DNA of 64,000 nucleotides from Perognathus longimembris pacificus (GCF_023159225.1 NC_063173.1:11198852-11262851), one strand, 5' to 3'. Counted from the stretch's first letter, positions 33,722 through 45,849 are shown. Notes: generated by a model from the letters alone, not told the origin. Translations and numbers: made by a program.

Positions 33722-33840
33722 TTTTTCTTCTTTATTGTCAAAGTGAAGTACAGAGGGGTTACAGTTTCATATGTAAGACAGTGAATACATTTCTTATCCA
33801 ACTTGTTACCTCCTCCCTCATTTTTCCCCCGCCTCCCTCC
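33722..33840 (-). mobile_element. L1 3'UTR fragment
   Basis: The antisense tail begins with ctttattgtcaaagtgaagt on the plus strand and runs into a pyrimidine-rich tract. It belongs to the same type as 10,983-11,240. Confidence 0.65.
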
Positions 33841-33968
33841 TAATTTCAGTCTTTTCTCCTGCTGATTTCCTGCCTCTCCAAGAATAATACCGCTTTTTTC
33901 AGGAGTAATAAGTAGGAAAAGACAGTTCCAATTTGATAATTACTATATATGCGTGTATAGACACCATG

Positions 33969-34205
33969 GAGCAGCACACTGGTGGCTCATGCATGTAATC
34001 CTAGCTATTGAGGAGGCTGAGATCTGAGGATCACAGTTCAAAGCTCACCAGCGCAGGAAAATCCATGAGAGCTTTATCTCCAATTAACCATCAAAACTTC
34101 AGAATGGCTTATGTGGTAGAGTGCTAGCCTTGAGCAAAAAAGATGAGAGACAGCACTCAGGCCCTGAGTTCAAGCCCCAGGACTGGCACACATATACACA
34201 TACAC
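33969..34205 (+). mobile_element. B1-Geo SINE
   Basis: Complete; its tail reads ggcacacatatacacatac, an early CA-rich tail. Confidence 0.78.
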
Positions 34206-34570
34206 AAATGGCTCTTGATACACATTACCAAATTTATTTTCAAAGAAACACTCTAATTTATACTTCTGCCATTGAGATATCAAGTTTCTCTGAATTCTCT
34301 GAATATTATAATTTTCATTTTTTGTTTATGTTTATCTTGATTTCATAGAAATATATCAGTTAAAATTTTAAAAAAAGAAAAAAATACTGGCATCTAATTC
34401 TTTCTTCTCCCAAGTAATTTTCCTGTTTGTTGAACCTTTAGCACTTCTTTATATGAGTTTTAGACCACAAGAGCTCTAAAGGCAAAACATGGCGCATACA
34501 GAATACTTCAGAAATATGAAGAAAGCTTCAGAGGAGAATGAAGCTGTATATGTGTCAGTGCAAAATGAAA

Positions 34571-34715
34571 GCTTAGCTGGGACATTGTGGCATGCACCTA
34601 CAGGATCACCCACCCTGGATGCTGAGGCAGGACTGCTTGTGCCCAGGAGTTGCAGTCAACCTGGGCAATACAATGAGACAAGGTCTCTTGCCAAAAAAAG
34701 AAAATAAAAGATAAA
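34571..34715 (+). mobile_element. B1/7SL-derived monomer
   Basis: The order gatgctgaggcagg, gcccaggagttgcag, cctgggcaatacaatgagac is that of a 7SL-derived SINE. The overlapping ORF is not a gene. Confidence 0.7.
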
Positions 34716-35079
34716 AGGAAAAAGAATGGAAGGAAAGAAGAAAGTTAAGCTTAAAACATAAAGGTCAGAGAATAGCACCACCTGTCCAGGTGACTACAGA
34801 GAGACTCAGGCAGCAGGGAAGACTTCATGAAATTCTAGAGGAAGTACAAAGTAATTATAGTTCTAACCCTCAGTTGTTACTTTAAAGGTTATTTCAGGAT
34901 ACATAATGAGAACTTGGTACTGTCAGAGGAAAAAAAAAGACACAGCCACTCACTTTGTTTGCAAGAGGTTAAAAAAAATAGTTTCTTGGTATTAGCTGTT
35001 CTTTGTGTGCAAGGGTTTTGGGTTACCAGTTTGAGAAGAGCCCTATCAGATATATCAATCTCCTTATAAAGTGTTTGGG

Positions 35080-35190
35080 TTTTTTTTTCCCCCAGGAGTC
35101 TTGATTATAGCCCAGGCTGCTCTTAAAACTTGAGCTCCTCCTGCCTCAGACTCTTCAGTCTGGGATTACAGGTGTGTGCCACCTCAGATA
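35080..35190 (-). mobile_element. B1-like monomer
   Basis: ctgcctcagactcttcagtc and gggattacaggtgtgtgcc show an antisense B1. Confidence 0.65.
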
Positions 35191-35217
35191 AAATCATATA
35201 TTAAAAAAATAAAATCT

Positions 35218-35765
35218 ACTGGGTGCCAGTGGTTTATACCTGTAATCCTAGCTATTCGCGAGGCTGAGACTGGAGGACTGTGGTTCAAAGCCAGTCCAGG
35301 TAGCAAAGTCGGTGAGACTCTTATCTTCAGTTAATCACCAAAAAGCTAGAATTGGAGCTGTGGCTCAAGTGGTAAAGTGCTAGCCTTGAGCACTAAAGCA
35401 CAGGGTTAATGCCCAGGCTCTGAGTTCAAGCCCTGGGACTGCCCCCCCCCCCCGCCCAAAAAAAAATAATCAGCCATCTATAATCCTAGGAATTTGAGAG
35501 GCAGGGATTGTACAGATCATGGGTCCAGGCCAGCCCAGACATACAAGGAATACATGAGCTCAATCAGTAGCTGGACACAGTGGTATGAACCTGTCACCCT
35601 AGCTACCTGGGAAGCCTAAATAGGTAGCTCCAAGTCAAGGCTGGCTAGAGCAAAATAGAGACCTTATTTGCAAAATAAGAAAGGCAGAAAGGACTAGGGG
35701 TGTGGATGAAGTGGTAAAGTATCTGCCTGGGAAGTATAAGGCCTTGAGTTCAATCCTCAGTATTA
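35218..35765 (+). mobile_element. B1-Geo SINE, two B1-like units and ID-like monomer
   Basis: A complete B1-Geo (35,218-35,440, C-run tail), B1-like units (35,466-35,560; 35,572-35,680) and an ID-like monomer (35,692-35,765) in one orientation. Confidence 0.65.
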
Positions 35766-35917
35766 TAAGAAAAAAATATCCACTTTATGACTGAGGTTTT
35801 AATTTTTTGTGTCAATGCTTATTCTAAAAGCCTCCTATTTCTTGGCTAAGAGAAACGAAGATATATACATACTCACATACACAATGTTGTACACTACCAC
35901 ATCACACCACACCACAC

Positions 35918-36000
35918 ACATTTTTGAAGTACTGAGGATTAAACGTAAGGCCATGTGTATTCTAGTCCAGTGCTCTACCACTGAGCTACACTTCTAGACT
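35918..36000 (-). mobile_element. ID-like monomer
   Basis: Antisense tRNA-like unit: gtgctctaccactgagctac. Confidence 0.6.
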
Positions 36001-36246
36001 TGGGAGTAAATTCAGATAGAGAAGACTGCTTAAGGATGTAATTGTTTCCTTGACAGGTAAGAACAAATAACATTTTAAGGACTTCAGTTCCTCACCTTAA
36101 TTTATTCTAGGTCAATAATCCATCCCTTGGTTTGAAAGGGCACTTGTTTTATCCCATCATTTATGTAGCTAAGTAAATAACAATGCGTAAATAATAAGAA
36201 CACGTATAAAGATGTGTTTGGTGAACAAAATACAAATGTAAGGGTT

Positions 36247-36495
36247 TTTTTTTATTTTTGGTGCTAGTCCTGGGACTTGAACTCAGAGTCTGGGCGCTGT
36301 CCCTGAGCTTTTCACCCAAGGTCAGTGCTCAACCACTTGAGTCACAGCTCCACTTCCAACTTTTTTTGCTGTACTTTTTTGAGGGTTAAATGGAGATGAG
36401 AGTCTGGTAGACTTTGCTGCCTGGGTTGGCTTTGAACTGCAATCTTCAGATTTCATCTTCCTGAGTAGCTAGAATCACAGGTGTGAGCCAGTGGT
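36247..36495 (-). mobile_element. B1-Geo SINE
   Basis: Both halves complete. Confidence 0.78.
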
Positions 36496-36727
36496 TTTAT
36501 TTTTAATTATTAACTTTAAAAGGAGCCTCAGACCCTACTACTCTCTTGCTTTCTATCTCTATTGCTTCACCCACACCTCCAATTTGAATTTTGATATATA
36601 TTTTTAAAGAGTCCTTTTCGTTTTGTAAAGTTACTTTTTTGGATCCATGGCTGAAGTGTCTGGATGTCAAATTCTCTGATTTAAATTATTAACCTTGTTT
36701 TTTTTAATCTATATCCTTTAAAATAGT

Positions 36728-37462
36728 TTTAGATTTATATGCACATTAAATGCAATTCAGAAAGTTCCCATAGACTCCTCCCATTTCCTATTTACCTAGG
36801 AATACAACTTATATTAAGAGGATACACTTAGTAGTACACTGAATAAATCATTATCAATAGTGTTATTAACTAAGGGCTTAGATTTAGTTTTCCTAACATC
36901 CACTTTATATTCTACAATCACATTCAGTTGAAAACTTGCGTTTAATTGTGTTAGTTGCTATGTTAGATAGTGTCGTGTTAGTCAACATGTCATGTTACTT
37001 GTTCTCATCATTCATGAAAATTTATTTATTATTTGTTGTGGAGACTGGGGCTTGAACTCAGTGATCAGGAGCTGTCGCTTCTTTTCCCCTCAAGGCTAGT
37101 GGTCTACCATTTGAACCACATCTCTACCTCTGGCTTTTCAGTGTTAAGAGTCGACTGTCCTGCTTGGGCTGGATTTGAACTGTGATCCACAGATCTCAGC
37201 CTCCCGAGTAGCTAAGATTACAGATGTGAGCCACTGGAGCCTGGCCTCGGGTTCTTTTTAGATTATATGTGATTGTGGAATATAAAGTGGATATTAGGAA
37301 AACCAAACCTAAGCTGACCTTAGTTAATATCACTATTGATAATGGTTTATTAATTGTACCAAATGTATCCTCTTAATGTAAGTTGTATTCCTCTATAAAT
37401 AGGAAATGGGAGGAATCTATGGGAACTCGCTGAATTGCATTTAATGTGCATATAAATCTAAA
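36728..37462. repeat. Long inverted repeat (two 196-bp arms)
   Basis: The left arm (36,728-36,923) and the right arm (37,267-37,462) are reverse complements over 196 bases each, with about 88% identity by eye. They are separated by 343 bases that hold a minus-strand B1-Geo SINE. The arms resemble the 3' region of an ancient L1: the left arm reads antisense and the right arm sense. The whole structure ends about 580 bases before the RAB6A CpG island. Confidence 0.88.
37032..37246 (-). mobile_element. B1-Geo SINE inside the inverted-repeat spacer
   Basis: Both halves present with small deletions; it fills most of the spacer between the two arms. Confidence 0.75.
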
Positions 37463-38039
37463 CCTACTTTCATTTTTTGGATCATGCACCAAATGGAAAG
37501 ACCTGATGAAAGCTTTGGCTCCCCTTGGCAAAAAAAAGGCAGGTGTTTTAAGGGGAGGGCCACCCCTAGCAGATTCAGAAACACTGCTTCAAGAGAAAAA
37601 GGTGATGATCTTTGTAATGGTGTACCTCCCTTCTCCCGATTTGGGCTCTTTAATTCAGCCTTTCCCTCCTAGTCCCTAAGTGAGTTTCAGTTTCCTCGTC
37701 TGTAATATGAAGTGTGTGTCTTATTTGATGTTTAAATCCATTTCTGGAAAGGCAGAAGATAAAAATCATTTGGAGTTATTTAACCCGAAAGCAAAGAAAG
37801 GCTGGGAACAGAAAAGCCAAGCCAGGGGTCAGGCTAGGAAAATGGCCTGGCTTATTATCATAAAATAAGGAGCTAGCAAAGGTTCCCATCAAACCACCGG
37901 GTTCCATTTCATGACTCGGCGGATTTGTGCAAGTCATTTCCTCCCGCTGGACTTGTTTCCTCATCTGCAAAGGCCCTGCTTCTGCAGCTACGCAGCTCCA
38001 GGGAGGAACGAGGGGAGAGAAGGTATCTTATCTAGTGAG
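37463..38039. other. RAB6A distal upstream region
   Basis: Mostly unique sequence between the inverted repeat and the CpG island, with MIR-like scraps at 37,680-37,715 and 37,895-37,978. Short frames here have no protein match. Confidence 0.5.
37895..37978 (+). repeat. MIR fragment
   Basis: Sense MIR-like tgtgcaagtcatttcctcc and tgtttcctcatctgcaaag lie just before the RAB6A CpG island. Confidence 0.5.
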
Positions 38040-38603
38040 ATGCCGCGGTGAGGAGCTCTGAGGAGAAGCGGGGCGCCGGGCGCTTCTGTGGAACGTGAGG
38101 CGGCGGGGCCCGGGGCTCCGTCAAGAAGGAACCCAGAACACACTCCGAGGCTACCCCAGCCCTCGCACGCACCGCCGAGGCGGTCATCCCACCTCCGTCG
38201 GGATTTCGCCTCCACCCCACCTTCTTTTCCCCGCTCCCCTCCTCCCCCCGCCCCCCCCCCAGGGTGCGACGCGCCACACTCGGCATGGCCGCCGGGATGC
38301 TCCGCTTCCTAAGGTTCGAGGGCGGCGCGCGCGCGCTCCCGCGCCGCCACCTCACTGACGCCGCAGGCCCACCCACGTCCCCTCCGATTGGCCCACACTG
38401 TGTGAGTGACGTTACGTGCTCCATTTTCCACCCGGCCGGGGCCTTCCCTCCCACTTACCCCGACTCTGCCCCGCCCTTCCTCTAGCTTCTCCCAACGCAA
38501 TCTGGAAAAACCTCACCTCGGCGTGGAATTCGATGAGTGGGAGGAGCGAGCGGGAGCGGGAGGCGTGGCGAGAGCGGGCGAGACTAGGAAGGCGCTGTAG
38601 GTG

Positions 38604-38645
38604 ACGCGCGCGCGCGCGCGCACGCGCACGCACACGCACGCACGC
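38604..38645. repeat. Alternating purine-pyrimidine (CG/CA) tract in RAB6A promoter
   Basis: Forty-two bases alternate strictly between purine and pyrimidine, mostly CG with some CA steps, inside the CpG island about 500 bases upstream of the RAB6A start codon. Such tracts are the classic Z-DNA-forming sequence. Confidence 0.9.
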
Positions 38646-39097
38646 CGTCGGCCGGCAGGGCGGCAGGCTCGCGCCCGGGCTCGCGCACTCAGCAGGTTGG
38701 GCTGCGGCGGCGGCAGCTGAGGGAGCCGAGGACGCTGCGTGTGAAAGCTCCCAGACGCGTCTGCGGCGCCGGCCCCGCCACCCTCCGTCTGTCTCAGCCC
38801 AGTCTGGGCACGGGGTGCCGAGGGAAGGAACGGCGCCAGCCTCGCGAAGCCGGAGCGCACCGCTGGGCTGCCCCCGACACCGCCCTCCTGCCCTTCGCAG
38901 CCGCGGGCCTCAGGCACTCGGTGCTCGGCGACTCTGCGGGGAGGCGGCGGCCGCCGGTCTGTGGTGGAGAGTCCTGCGCCCTCCAGCCTTGCTTCTCCGC
39001 CCGGCCCTGCAGGGGCCGAGAGAGCTCGGCGCCCGCCCTTCGGCTCGCCCTTCTCCGCGGGTTGGAGCAGCATCGGTCCGGGCGGTCTCTGGGCTGA

Positions 39098-39478
<381 letters not shown>

Positions 39479-39520
39479 TGATGGCGCACCCCCGCCCGGC
39501 CTGCTGTCCACCCATCCCTT

Positions 39521-40745
39521 TCTTCCTTTGCTCTCTAGGGTCTCCTCTACCCCACCCTCATTCCACGCTCTCTTCCGGTTCGTCGGCAGTGCGAGACCCC
39601 CCTCCCCGGGAAGCCCCCGCTCCTAGGGCTTCAAGGGCTCCTCGGGCAAGGCGGGTGGGAGCTGGGCGTTGTTTTCACCCGAGGCTTGGCCCTGGGGTGT
39701 GCAGATCTCTTTCTGGAAGGTGGGAAGTGGTGGGTTTGCACCTAGATAGAGAATTAGTCTGAGTTAACAGTCAGTCAATATATATTGTCTGAATCCGAGG
39801 CGACTTGTGAGAGTAGGGTGGCCTTGGCAGTGGCGATTGTTGCCCTGTAGGTTGGGTTGTGGCTTGTTGGAAAAACCTCATTTTCTTCACTTTTCATCAC
39901 TGATGATTCTTTTTGGCAGTGTTGATGTCTTTTCGATGTCTGCCAGATGCTATGTCACGATCGTTTTAGTTGGAATTTTTTCACATCTCACCTCTTCCCC
40001 CCCCACCCTCGCTTCAGGAAGAAACAACCATAGATTCTCCTAGCGTGCTGGTGCAAGCAGGAATTACAGGGTGGTGGTGGTATTCATTTCTGATTATTTT
40101 TCAGTTACATACTTTGGGATTCACGTGAGGGAAAGCTTAGGATAATGAACATTTTTTGAAGGTTTCCTTTGGATAGGAGAGTAGTATTGATTTGTCGTTG
40201 TTACTTAAATTCGATTTTAAATACCATTTTAACTAAATGATTACTTTATGCCTAATATTTGAGGATCTGATGTGTGGAATCATTCATGTCGTTTACCTGG
40301 TCAGGGTTGCTGTACTTTGTCTTAGACATAAGATCCTAATTTTGTGATTGTTTCTGTAAGATTACTTTTTAACAGTAAGAGCAGTTTTATGTTGTTATAC
40401 AAATTTGGCAGCAATTCAGGGATTATCACTTACATTTTTCTCATAATTTTCATGACTATCTTTAAAATTTAAACATTGAGAGAATAGTTCCAAGTCATCA
40501 AACATCAGATACCTATTAGATGTCTTAAGGTGAGATCATATAAAACATTAGTTACTTGTTTTAACAGAAAAGCATATAACCAATAAAAATTCCTAGGTTT
40601 TACTATTAGCTTAGATTATTTATACTAGTTTACTAGTATGGTATTAGAATAGGTTAATACTAGTTGCATAATTGCCTCCACTGTAGTTAGGAAATCATTT
40701 TTCTTTCATTTAGTTTGTCTTCCCCCTACAAACTGAACGGTTATT
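39521..40745. other. Repeat-free start of RAB6A intron 1
   Basis: About 1.2 kb downstream of the CpG island contains no recognised SINE or L1, in contrast to the rest of the intron, and may hold intronic regulatory sequence. Confidence 0.55.
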
Positions 40746-40757
40746 TTTCTCATGCAT

Positions 40758-40963
40758 TTTTTTTTTTTTTTGCCAGTCCTGGGGCTTGGACTCAGGGCCT
40801 GAGCACTGTCCCTGGCTTATTTTTGCTCAAGGCTAGTACTCTGCCACTTGAGCCACAGCGCCACTTTTGGCCATTTTCTGTATATGTGGTGCTGGGGAAT
40901 CGAACCCAGGGCCTCATGTATATGAGGCAGGCACTCTTGCCACTAGGCCACATCCCCAGCCCC
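40758..40963 (-). mobile_element. IDL-Geo SINE
   Basis: Full-length; the TSD ctcatgcatttttt is at about 40,749 and 40,965. It is the first SINE inside RAB6A intron 1. Confidence 0.88.
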
Positions 40964-41210
40964 TCTCATGCATTTTTTCTGAAGCCTAAGCTTGTTTCTT
41001 TAGGTTAGTAGGTTGATGGAACCCGACCCAACCATTAATATATAACAACTTCAGGATAATGCTGTACATAAAACATAGCTCACTGAACATTATTGGTAAG
41101 TTGACTATAGCATTCATTGAGCCCTCATGGAATATCACTACCTGCCTTTGTTTTGAATTGGAGCAATTTAGTTTGCATATGGTAAACTCATTAATACCAC
41201 TGCTAGGAAG

Positions 41211-41705
41211 TTTTTTTGTTTTTGTTTTGTCCATCGTGGGGCTTGAACTCAGAACCCGGACATTGCCCCTGAGCTCTTTTGTTCAAGGCTAGCATTCTAC
41301 CACTTTGATCCACAGCACCACTCTGGTTTTCTGATGGTTAATTGGAAATGAGAGCAATGTGGATTTTTGTGCCTGCGCTGGTTTTGAACCATGATCCTCT
41401 GACCTCAGCCCCCTCGGTAACTAGGATTTACAGGCATGAACTATTAGTGCCCAGGGTTGTTGGGTTTTTGTTTGTTTGTTTTTTGGTGCCCTTATTAGGG
41501 CTTGAACTCAGAGCTGCTCTCATTTGGCTTTTTCTACTGGAGGCTGGCACTCTACCATTTGAGCCATGCCTCCACTTCCAGCTTTTTGCTAGTTCATTGG
41601 AGTGCCTCATAGCCTTTTCTGTCTGGGTTGGCTTCAAACCAAGATCCTTAGATTTCAGCTTCCCGTGTAACTGGAATTACAGGCATGAGCCACCACCACC
41701 AAGCA
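41211..41705 (-). mobile_element. Two adjacent B1-Geo SINEs within one TSD
   Basis: Copies at 41,211-41,455 and 41,460-41,705 have the same orientation. The only matching flanks are ctgctaggaagtt at about 41,200 and about 41,709. Confidence 0.8.
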
Positions 41706-41997
41706 GTCTGCTAGGAAGTTCTAAAATAAATATTTTGACTTGGAAATGTAAAATAACTTTTACTTTTTAATGGACTCTTATTTCTTATTTATTTTTCTTT
41801 CTTTCTCATTTCCTTTTTGGAGCCATTCTTCCAATATAGCTCAAACTTGCCTCTACCTTAAAATCCTGCTTCAGCCTAACAAGTAAAGACATTTCTTACT
41901 TTGCTTAAATTTTTACTAACTCCTTCCTCCTTTCTACTTCCTAGGTAATTCCTAAAGCCTTGTTTGAAGTAAAAATAAATGTACTCTTTTTTTAAAA

Positions 41998-42460
41998 AAG
42001 CAGTTTTGAATTTGCAGAAAAATTGAAAAGAAAATATTGCAGAGGATTCCCATATACCTCTACATCCAGTTTCCAAGTAATATATTAGTATGGCACATGT
42101 GTTACAATTAGTGGACCAATGTTGATGTTTTTTTTTTTGGCCAGTCCTGGGCCTTGGACTCAGGGCCTGAGCACTGTCCCTGGCTTCTTCCCGCTCAAGG
42201 CTAGCACTCTGCCACTTGAGCCACAGCGCCGCTTCTGGCCGTTTTCTGTATATGTGGTGCTGGGGAATCGAACCTAGGGCCTCGTGTATCCGAGGCAGGC
42301 ACTCTTGCCACTAGGCTATATCCCCAGCCCAATGTTGATGTTTTTATTAACTAAAACCCACAGTTTATTGAGTTTTCCTTAGTTTTCACCTAATGTCCTT
42401 TTCTGTTTCAATATTTCTTTCAGGATACCACATTAAGTTATCATGTTTCCTTAGGTTCCA
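41998..42460 (-). mobile_element. Ancient L1 3'-region fragment, split by a SINE
   Basis: The plus strand follows the familiar antisense text of old L1 3' ends (ttcccatatacctc, then acctaatgtccttttctgtt, then ggataccacattaagt). IDL-Geo at 42,129-42,330 splits it with a TSD. Confidence 0.65.
42129..42330 (-). mobile_element. IDL-Geo SINE (young CGG type) nested in old L1
   Basis: Full-length young copy; the TSD caatgttgatgttttt is exact on both sides. Confidence 0.9.
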
Positions 42461-42470
42461 GTTCCCATTT

Positions 42471-42667
42471 CTTTTTTTTTTTTTCTGGTCCTGGGGCTTG
42501 GACTCAGGGCCTGAGTACAGTCCTTGGCTTCTTTTTGCTCAAGGCTAGCACTCTACCACTTGAGTCACAGTACTACTTCTGGCTTTTTCTGTTTATGTGG
42601 TGCTAAGGAATCGAACCCAGCACTTCATGCATGCAAGGCTCTACCACTAAGCCATATTCCCATCCCC
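42471..42667 (-). mobile_element. IDL-Geo SINE (older type)
   Basis: A few bases are lost in the left half; ccatttctt flanks both sides. Confidence 0.8.
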
Positions 42668-42699
42668 CACTTCCATTTCTTTAAGATTGTGTTTACATG

Positions 42700-42928
42700 G
42701 GGCTGGGGATATGGCCTAGTAGCAAAGAGTGCTTGCCTTGTATACATGAAGCCCTGGGTTCATTTCCCCAGCACACATATACAGAAAACAGCCAGAAGTG
42801 ACACTGTGGCTCAAGTGGCAGAGTGCTAGCCTTGAGCAAAAAAAAAAAAAAAAAAAAAGAAGAAGAAGAAGCAGCCAGGGACAGTGCTCAGGCCCTGAGT
42901 GCAAGCCCCAGGACTGGCAGAAAAAAAA
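42700..42928 (+). mobile_element. IDL-Geo SINE with internal A/AAG expansion
   Basis: The Geo half carries an internal A-run expanded into (GAA)n before cagccagg. The TSD agattgtgtttacatgg (one mismatch) brackets it. Confidence 0.86.
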
Positions 42929-43360
42929 AGATAGTGTTTACATGGTTCTTGCTCAATGGAGTGGTGAGGTTAATTATCTTTTGAGGTTACTACATTGATA
43001 AACATTACCATCCCATAGCTTTGACAATGAAAGATTAATCTCAGTGTTCATAGTTTTCCCATGCATTAGCGAAGGTCTGTACAATCTACATTATGTTGAT
43101 GTAAGTCTTCATGAATTATTTATTTTTAGGTCTGTTAGAATTCCACAATTCAGCTTTCAAAGACTATAATCTGTAGCAAAGCTCTCTTTATTTCGCTTAT
43201 AGCTTTTACCACATTTATAATTCTTACTTTTTTATGTGTGCTTTCATCTGTTTCTGACAGTAGAGTGCAAAGTCACATGAAAATAATCTTTGTTTATTTC
43301 TTCCTCATTGCCTAACAGAACGTTCGGCTTATTAGTAGCTGCTCAGAAATATTTGGTGAG

Positions 43361-43566
43361 GGCTGGGAATATGGCCTAGTGGCAAGAGAACTTGCCTTGT
43401 ATACATGAAGCCCTGGGTTCGATTCCCCAGCACCACATATATAGAAAATGGCCAGAAGTGGCAGTGTGGCTCAAGTGGCAGAGTGCTAGCCTTGAGCAAA
43501 AGGAAGCCAGTGATAGTGCTCAGGCCCTGAGTTCAAGGCCCAGGACTGGCCAAAAAAAAAAAAAAA
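43361..43566 (+). mobile_element. IDL-Geo SINE
   Basis: Full-length; the TSD aaatatttggtga is on both sides. Confidence 0.88.
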
Positions 43567-43888
43567 TATTTGGTGAATGAATGATAGTCAAATCTTTGTG
43601 TAAGAAGGGTATAACTATTTTTTGCTATGGTACATTCAATATTTTCCTTTTTACAAGTAATAGTTTGACGGTAATATTTTGCACTTAAGTCATTTGATTA
43701 TGTGCAAGTATACTCCAGGTGCTGGGTGGCTGGATAGGGGAAACCAGTAATTTAGAAGCTTAACCATTTCACTTAAAAACAAAGAACTAACCTACACATT
43801 TTGATTTTTCTTTTTGAGTTGAACAAAATTTGTCTTTTTCTGTTTAGTTATTTGCTACTAGTATAACAAACACAAAGTTTGTCAGTGT

Positions 43889-44400
43889 AAGTTGGGTGTA
43901 GCAGTACCTGTCCATGATACCAGCTAGTTGGGAGCAGGGAGGAGACAGAGAGATTGCAAGTATAAGCCAACACTGAAGTTAGGGAGACTATATCTCAGAA
44001 ACAAAGAGCCTGGTGTAGGTAGCTCATGTCTGTAATCCTAGCTACTCAGGAGTCTGAGATCTGAGGATTGCAGTTTGAAGCCAGCCAAATTATCTAGCAA
44101 AAAGATGGAGTCTTATGGCTCAAGTGGAAGAGCATTAGTCTTGAGTAAATATCTCAGAGACAGCATCCAAACTATGACTTCAACCCCCAAGACTGTCAAA
44201 AAAACAAACAAACCAGTAATACCCAAAAAGCCTGTGTTTAGTTCAAGTGGTAGAGCATTTACCTATCAGGCTGGATGCCCTGGCTTCAAGTAGTACTGGG
44301 GGGAAATCACATTATATTAAAGACATATTCATGGACAGCTGGAGGCTAGCACAAGTTCAAGGTCCTAAGTTCAAACCTTGGTACTGCAGAGGTAGAAGGA
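43889..44400 (+). mobile_element. B1 monomer, B1-Geo SINE and ID/Geo pieces
   Basis: A B1-like unit (43,889-44,004), B1-Geo (44,007-44,206), an ID-like unit (44,225-44,303) and a Geo-like piece (44,330-44,400). Confidence 0.6.
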
Positions 44401-44507
44401 GAGTATTCATGGAACTGATTTCAAGTTAAAGTGCTATGGCGCTATGCCTTACAATGAAGATGAATTGTTTTAGCTCATGAAACAGAGTTAATAAATAAAG
44501 TGGGTCT

Positions 44508-44775
44508 TTGTGTGTGTGCGTGCATGCGTGTGTGTGCGCATGCGTGCGTGCTAGTACTAGGGCTTGAACGCAGAGCCTGGGCGCTGTGGCTGAGCATTTT
44601 TGCCAAGGCCAGCTCTCCACCACTTGAGCCATGCTTCTACTTCCAGCTTTTGAGTGGTTAATTGGAGATAAATGTCTCATGGACTTTCCTGTCCAGTCTT
44701 TGAACCATGATCCTCACAGCTTAGCTTTCTGAGTAGCTAGGATGACAGATGTGCCACCATTGCCCAGCTGTAACA
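44508..44775 (-). mobile_element. B1-Geo SINE with GT/GC tail run
   Basis: An alternating GT/GC run (44,508-44,551) leads into a complete antisense B1-Geo. Confidence 0.75.
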
Positions 44776-45184
44776 TAGGTCTTGATAAGCTTATGGTTTC
44801 TATATATTTCAATAGTATATGTGGTTTAGTAAAAGAACGTTGAAATACATAATTCTTGAAGTTTCCCCGAGTCTCTTTTGCTATACTTCTAGCTTTTGTC
44901 TAGAACAAGAGAGACTTTTAAGAATGTTATTAAATTGTTTAGATATTGTATATATAATTGTTACTATTAATTAGGAAATGTCATGACAGCAGAAGTGCAC
45001 CCTTACTCTTCTTTCACTTTATATAGCTTGGTTTTACATAACCTTCTTTGAGTTACGGTATTCTAGGAAAGGAAAAAGAATCAGTGTCAGAAACCAGTAG
45101 TACTGAAAGTTTGTATTATGTTGTACTATAGATTGCACTATATCGTATTACATATTTCTTCTCTGATATATTTCTTCATGTAAA
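44776..45184. other. RAB6A intron 1, unique stretch
   Basis: AT-rich, with no recognised repeat or exon. Confidence 0.5.
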
Positions 45185-45244
45185 TTCCTTATGAATAGGC
45201 TCTTTCAAGCTACTTGCCTAATAGAGTTCAATAAACTTTTGTTA

Positions 45245-45475
45245 AAGTATCTCCTAAGTACTTCCCATATGCCAGGATCTCTTAGAAAAACTTTATTAAG
45301 TAATTTAATCTTCACATTGACTCTATTAGGTCCTACTATCATCTTATTTTATAGATAAGGAAATGGAAACAAAGAGATGTTGAGTAACTTCCCAAAGGCC
45401 AGTGGTTAGTACTAACAAGTAAGACCCAAGGCTTTGTGCTCTTCATCACTAACACTACTGTTAAGTAGGAAGGCT
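45245..45475 (-). repeat. MIR SINE
   Basis: The plus strand shows the antisense MIR core in order: tatgccaggatctc, ttattttatagataaggaaa, and agtaacttcccaaaggcc. This is a long, readable copy. L2/MIR-like tail sequence precedes it at about 45,185-45,240. Confidence 0.85.
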
Positions 45476-45849
45476 TCAAAAGAAGATATAGAACACATTT
45501 TTCTTGAGTCTCCTAACTTTACAATCCAGCTCAGTAGTGTGGTCCAGATTCCTAGGGATTTTCCAAGATCCTTTAGGAGCCCTGTAAACTTTGTGTAGGT
45601 CTAAATAGTCTTCATAATATTAAGATGCTATATTTTTCCATTCTTACTCTGACATGAGTGTCTACAGTACTATGTTTCTAAGAGCCTACGTAATGTGTGA
45701 TGAAACTGACTGAATGCAGAAGCAACTATGAGAATGCAGCTGTCTTCTTTAAGTTGGACTTAAAGAGGTTTGCAAGTATGTAAAATAATGCCATTCTCAC
45801 TAAATGACAGGTGTGACCAAAGGGGCCTGGCCTAGGCTCTTTTTGTATA

